The notes under the pieces are model-generated. The model was not told the origin of the DNA. It searched no databases and was given only the letters and a program-made list of their open reading frames with translations. A stretch of 9,123 nt of DNA from an uncultured Actinomycetes bacterium (GTDB taxonomy: Bacteria; Actinomycetota; Actinomycetes; Nanopelagicales; Nanopelagicaceae). Below are positions 6,509 to 9,123 of this stretch, piece after piece (the first letter of the stretch is position 1; every line of letters starts with the position of its first letter). The translations under genes and the position numbers were made by a program. The DNA lies in the NCBI GenBank assembly GCA_903842855.1, contig CAIMNT010000230.1, positions 1 through 9,123 of the forward strand, in the 5' to 3' direction.

Positions 6509-6940
6509 ATGCACACTGCCTCTTTCCGCATACTCTCTGTTAAAGAGATGGAAGAGTTTGGAGTGCGGGTCGGTAAAGCGCTTACCGCCGGAGATGTTGT
6601 GGTGCTGCGCGGTGAGTTAGGTGCGGGTAAAACGACCTTTGCACGTGGAGTTGGATTGGCACTCGGAATTCATGAAGTAACCTCGCCTACCTTCGTTATT
6701 TCTAAGATTTATCCTGGTGCAACTCCGCTTATTCACGTAGATGCCTATCGTCTGATTGGTAGCGATTTAGCGCTCTTTGACGATTTGGATCTAGAAGCCA
6801 GAATACCTAAATCGATTACGTTGATTGAATGGGGTAGTGGTTTTGCGCAACGGTTGGAAGATGAGCCTATAAATATCGCGATCGATTTTGGCGAGACGGT
6901 AGATGAGAGAATCGTTACGGTCGAAGGATTGGATCTATGA
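6509..6940 (+). CDS. tsaE: tRNA t6A37 biosynthesis ATPase TsaE
   Basis: TsaE is the P-loop ATPase that drives turnover of the TsaB-TsaD complex during threonylcarbamoylation of A37 in ANN-decoding tRNAs. The 143-residue protein has Walker A GELGAGKTT (35-43, Lys41 and Thr42), SPTF (59-62), HVDAYRL (76-82) and ITLIEWG (103-109), the standard series for this family. The start at 6509 is the only sensible one. It sits 14 bases after the terminator with no ribosome-binding site, which suggests a leaderless message. The stop overlaps the tsaB-rimI start in an ATGA, so the genes are coupled. TsaC/Sua5, which makes the threonylcarbamoyl-AMP donor, is not in this window. Confidence 0.96.
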   Translation: MHTASFRILSVKEMEEFGVRVGKALTAGDVVVLRGELGAGKTTFARGVGLALGIHEVTSPTFVISKIYPGATPLIHVDAYRLIGSDLALFDDLDLEARIPKSITLIEWGSGFAQRLEDEPINIAIDFGETVDERIVTVEGLDL

Positions 6941-7923
6941 CTTCCATATTGGCGATCGATACCGCTACAGATCGAACAACGGTGGGCATAGTCGTTGACG
7001 GGGTGTGCATCATAGAACTTCATCACGATGACCCATTGGCACATGGTGAAGTACTTCCAAAACTAGTGAGCCAACTCCTCGAGCGCCGTGCACTTATAGA
7101 TTCAGTTGCAATTGGAATGGGACCTGGTCCATTTACGGGCTTACGAGTTGGTATCGCTTTTGGACAAGCCTTTGCCTTAGCTCGAGGTATTCCTTGGGTG
7201 GGAGTCTCTTCGCTTGCTGCAATGGCATTTGTCCATGATGATCCAGAATTTATCGTTGCAATTGATGCTAGGCGCCGTGAACTTTTTTGTGAGCACTATC
7301 TAGATGGAAAGCTTTATGCGCCTTCGCGGACTTTGCAGAAAGAAGAGTTAGTCGGTGCACCTTTACCTATTTACAAGGAGCCACCCACAGCCATGGCTTT
7401 GGCACAGCTCGCATTAACATCTCTATCTGTAGAGGAACCTATATATATTCGTAAACCCGATGCCTACCCAGCGCCAAAAGGTGTGAAGTTTCGCCCGTGG
7501 ACCCATGTGGATTTGATCAATATTTACGCGCTTGAAAAAGCTATCTACTTGGATGACCCATGGAGCTTGGCGCAATTCAAGGAGGAGTTTGCTGGGACTG
7601 CTCGGCAGTATCTCGTTGCAGAGTTTGAAGGCAAGATAGTTGGATATGCGGGCGTTATGGTTGCTGGAGATGTCACCGATATTTTAACTCTCACTGTAGA
7701 CCCTGAGTTCAGACGTCGGGGAATCGCGCGAGAATTTCTCAAACGCATGATCGACTGGTCTCGTAATCAAAAGGTCGAAGCGATGATGTTAGAGATGCGA
7801 ATTGGAAATGCAGAAGCAGAGCCACTCTATCTGGCCCATGGTTTTAGAAAGATTGCCGAACGCGCTGACTATTACGGACCCGGCTTGACTGCAGTTGTAA
7901 TGCGCAAGGAGTTACGCGGATGA
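6937..7923 (+). CDS. tsaB-rimI: TsaB-RimI fusion: t6A complex subunit joined to N-acetyltransferase
   Basis: Two proteins usually encoded by adjacent genes are read as one 328-residue chain. Residues 1 to about 178 are TsaB, the TsaD-binding scaffold of the t6A complex: ILAIDTATD (4-12), GPGPFTGLRVG (62-72) and the C-terminal YIRKPDA (170-176). From about 184 the chain is a GNAT acetyltransferase of the RimI type (ribosomal S18/N-terminal alanine acetylation). It has the acetyl-CoA loop RRRGIA (259-264), and Glu286 and Tyr298 lie 12 residues apart in LEMRIGNAEAEPLYLAHGF, matching the catalytic Glu/Tyr spacing of E. coli RimI. The linker PAPKGV is short. Both halves look intact, with no stop or restart between them. 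It overlaps tsaE and tsaD by 4 bases each. Such fusions are annotated in some actinobacteria, so this is unusual rather than unprecedented. Confidence 0.95.
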   Translation: MTSILAIDTATDRTTVGIVVDGVCIIELHHDDPLAHGEVLPKLVSQLLERRALIDSVAIGMGPGPFTGLRVGIAFGQAFALARGIPWVGVSSLAAMAFVHDDPEFIVAIDARRRELFCEHYLDGKLYAPSRTLQKEELVGAPLPIYKEPPTAMALAQLALTSLSVEEPIYIRKPDAYPAPKGVKFRPWTHVDLINIYALEKAIYLDDPWSLAQFKEEFAGTARQYLVAEFEGKIVGYAGVMVAGDVTDILTLTVDPEFRRRGIAREFLKRMIDWSRNQKVEAMMLEMRIGNAEAEPLYLAHGFRKIAERADYYGPGLTAVVMRKELRG

Positions 7924-8939
7924 GTAGCCAACCACTTGTTCTTGGAATAGAAACTTCATGTGATGAGACCGCAGTCGGAATTGTTCGTGGTCGCACATTA
8001 TTGGCGAATGTGATTTCTTCCAGCGTTGAGGAGCATGCCCGCTTTGGTGGAGTCGTTCCCGAAATTGCCAGTCGTGCTCATCTAGAGGCGATGCCACATG
8101 TTATTTCACAAGCCCTGGCGGAGGCGAAAGTCGCGTTGGAAGATCTTGATGCAATCGGCGTCACGGCTGGCCCTGGACTTATAGGTGCTCTACTCGTGGG
8201 AACCAGCGCAGCTCATGGGCTGGCACTCTCGCTCGGTAAGCCTTTGTATGGAGTAAATCACCTCTCCTCGCATATTGCCGTGGATGCGTTAGATGAATCT
8301 AAACAACTCACACCCGCAATCGGATTGCTAGTGAGCGGAGGTCATAGTTCGATTATTGAAGTCAAAGATATGGCCCGAGGTGTGAGGGTTTTGGGTGGAA
8401 CGATTGATGATGCTGCGGGAGAGGCATTCGATAAAATTGCTCGTATTTTAGCGTTGGATTTTCCAGGTGGGCCAGCGATAGATCGATTGGCGAGGCAGGG
8501 CAATCACAGTGCAATTAACTTTCCACGCGGATTAGCAGACTCTGACTACAACTTCTCTTTTAGTGGGCTCAAGACGGCGGTCTCCAGATACTTACAGCAG
8601 ACTCCCACTGCACACCGTGCAGATGTGGCGGCTTCATTCCAGGAGGCAATTGTTGATGTCTTGCTCACCAAAGCTCTCAAAGCTTGCATCGATACTGGAC
8701 TCGAGACTTTGATAATTGCCGGAGGGGTAGCGGCCAACTCCCGGTTGAGGGCAGAGGCGCTTCGCCGCACCAGCGCCGCCGGCATTGAACTGCGGACCCC
8801 CCCAACCGAGCTCTGTACCGATAATGGAGCTATGGTCGCTGCCCTTACCTCGCTCGCTGTGAGCGGGGGAGTTCCCCCCAGCACCATCGGATTTTCGACC
8901 CTTTCCACCGCCCCGCTCGATCAGCCCATCTGGCAGTAG
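7920..8939 (+). CDS. tsaD: tRNA N6-adenosine threonylcarbamoyltransferase TsaD
   Basis: TsaD is the catalytic subunit that transfers threonylcarbamoyl from its AMP donor to A37 of tRNA, working with TsaB and TsaE in the cytosol. The 339 residues show the full ASKHA/Kae1 signature: LGIETSCDET (8-17), VTAGPGLIGALLVG (81-94), metal ligands His114 and His118 in VNHLSSH, LLVSGGHS (136-143), GEAFDK (167-172), FSFSGLKTA (212-220), the nucleotide loop AGGVAAN (267-273) and CTDNGAMVA (299-307) with Asp301. The ATG overlaps the tsaB-rimI stop. It ends with TAG. The last 200 or so bases are richer in G and C, with C and G runs near 8800 and 8865-8879, but the reading frame and motifs stay intact. Confidence 0.98.
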   Translation: MSSQPLVLGIETSCDETAVGIVRGRTLLANVISSSVEEHARFGGVVPEIASRAHLEAMPHVISQALAEAKVALEDLDAIGVTAGPGLIGALLVGTSAAHGLALSLGKPLYGVNHLSSHIAVDALDESKQLTPAIGLLVSGGHSSIIEVKDMARGVRVLGGTIDDAAGEAFDKIARILALDFPGGPAIDRLARQGNHSAINFPRGLADSDYNFSFSGLKTAVSRYLQQTPTAHRADVAASFQEAIVDVLLTKALKACIDTGLETLIIAGGVAANSRLRAEALRRTSAAGIELRTPPTELCTDNGAMVAALTSLAVSGGVPPSTIGFSTLSTAPLDQPIWQ

Positions 8940-9022
8940 CGCCTCCAGAGCCCAATTCAAGCCGAAATCCCCACTGAGACCCTTTGGATTGGAAGCCGCC
9001 TGCGCCTTTCGCTAGAGTTTGG

Positions 9023-9049
9023 TTAGCACTCGCCCTAGGTGAGTGATAA
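9023..9049 (+). promoter_or_regulatory. CIRCE operator (HrcA binding site) of groEL
   Basis: The arms TTAGCACTC (9023-9031) and GAGTGATAA (9041-9049) are separated by exactly nine bases, the classical CIRCE layout. Only one base differs from the consensus right arm (GAGTGCTAA). CIRCE is bound by the heat-shock repressor HrcA. Its place 46 bases before the groEL start shows HrcA-type heat-shock control, so hrcA should be present elsewhere in the genome. Confidence 0.93.
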
Positions 9050-9050
9050 T
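9023..9050 (+). promoter_or_regulatory. Putative groEL promoter embedded in CIRCE
   Basis: GATAAT (9045-9050) matches the -10 consensus at five of six positions. TTAGCA (9023-9028), 16 bases upstream, matches the -35 consensus at four of six. Both lie within the operator arms (the -10 ends one base beyond), so HrcA binding would cover the promoter directly. Transcription would start near 9057, giving a leader of about 38 bases. The call rests on spacing and match alone. Confidence 0.5.
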
Positions 9051-9094
9051 CACTAATGACGATTATTGAAGATTCTTAAAGGGAGATAACAGAC

Positions 9095-9123
9095 ATGGCA
9101 AAGATGATCGCCTTCAACGAAGA
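9095..9123 (+). CDS. groEL: Chaperonin GroEL, N-terminal end (partial)
   Basis: The frame from ATG 9095 reads MAKMIAFNE before the window ends, close to the MAK-IAF-(D/N)-EEARR opening of actinobacterial GroEL. AAAGGGAG (9078-9085) is a good ribosome-binding site nine bases upstream. The CIRCE operator in front confirms a heat-shock chaperonin. No groES lies between tsaD and this gene, a layout like the separately encoded groEL2 of actinobacteria. GroEL folds client proteins in an ATP-driven double ring with GroES. Only nine full codons are visible, so which paralog it is stays uncertain. Confidence 0.85.

Noticed and set aside
8865..8878. GGGGGA-gt-TCCCCC inverted repeat as a terminator of tsaD
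   Set aside because: It lies inside the tsaD coding region, has a two-base loop too tight to fold and no T-tract after it.
8940..9022. Intrinsic terminator after tsaD
   Set aside because: No stable hairpin followed by a T-run is visible; the best pairing (AATCC with GGATT) is only five bases.

Overview
The window reads as a stretch of chromosome from an actinobacterium, entirely plus-strand coding. The evidence is the gene order (rplM-rpsI-glmM-glmS ... acpS-alr ... tsaE-tsaB-rimI-tsaD-groEL), the long acidic N-terminal extension on ribosomal protein S9, and a CIRCE-controlled groEL directly after tsaD. The base composition is only moderate in GC by eye and the spacing is extremely tight, with several ATGA start/stop overlaps. 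This would suit a streamlined aquatic actinobacterium of the Nanopelagicales (acI) kind. That placement is an inference; no rRNA or other marker here proves it.

Region 1 (1-550) holds the last 16 codons of rplM (L13) and rpsI (S9). The S9 gene has an in-frame TAG at 512-514. It is followed in the same frame by the family's normal C-terminal tail (KARKRSQYSKR) and a TAA at 548-550. As written, S9 would lose its tRNA-contacting tail. The stop sits in a small cluster of other unusual codons, so sequence error, recent mutation and readthrough all have to be considered.

Region 2 (578-5878) is a cell-envelope operon: glmM, glmS, a PAP2-family membrane phosphatase, acpS and alr. GlmS and GlmM make glucosamine-6-P and then glucosamine-1-P for UDP-GlcNAc, and Alr makes D-alanine. 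The PAP2 protein may dephosphorylate a lipid such as undecaprenyl diphosphate. AcpS activates acyl carrier protein. glmS/PAP2 and PAP2/acpS overlap by 4 bases and alr follows acpS by 2 bases, so the block is probably translationally coupled.

Region 3 (5879-6508) carries a 175-codon ORF that looks like only the C-terminal part of an alpha/beta-hydrolase-like protein. A strong intrinsic terminator follows it (6461-6494), and just beyond is a -10-like element placed exactly for leaderless transcription of tsaE.

Region 4 (6509-8939) is the t6A tRNA-modification operon: tsaE, a tsaB-rimI gene fusion and tsaD, each overlapping the next by 4 bases. TsaE, TsaB and TsaD act together to place threonylcarbamoyl on A37 of ANN-decoding tRNAs. 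The RimI half is a ribosomal-protein/N-terminal acetyltransferase domain.

Region 5 (8940-9123) has a CIRCE operator overlapping a plausible promoter, then the first codons of groEL with no groES in front. No mobile element, CRISPR array, tRNA or rRNA was seen. No gene-free gap exceeds 300 bases. The most notable items are the rpsI internal stop, the TsaB-RimI fusion, the hydrolase remnant and the compact terminator/leaderless-promoter junction.
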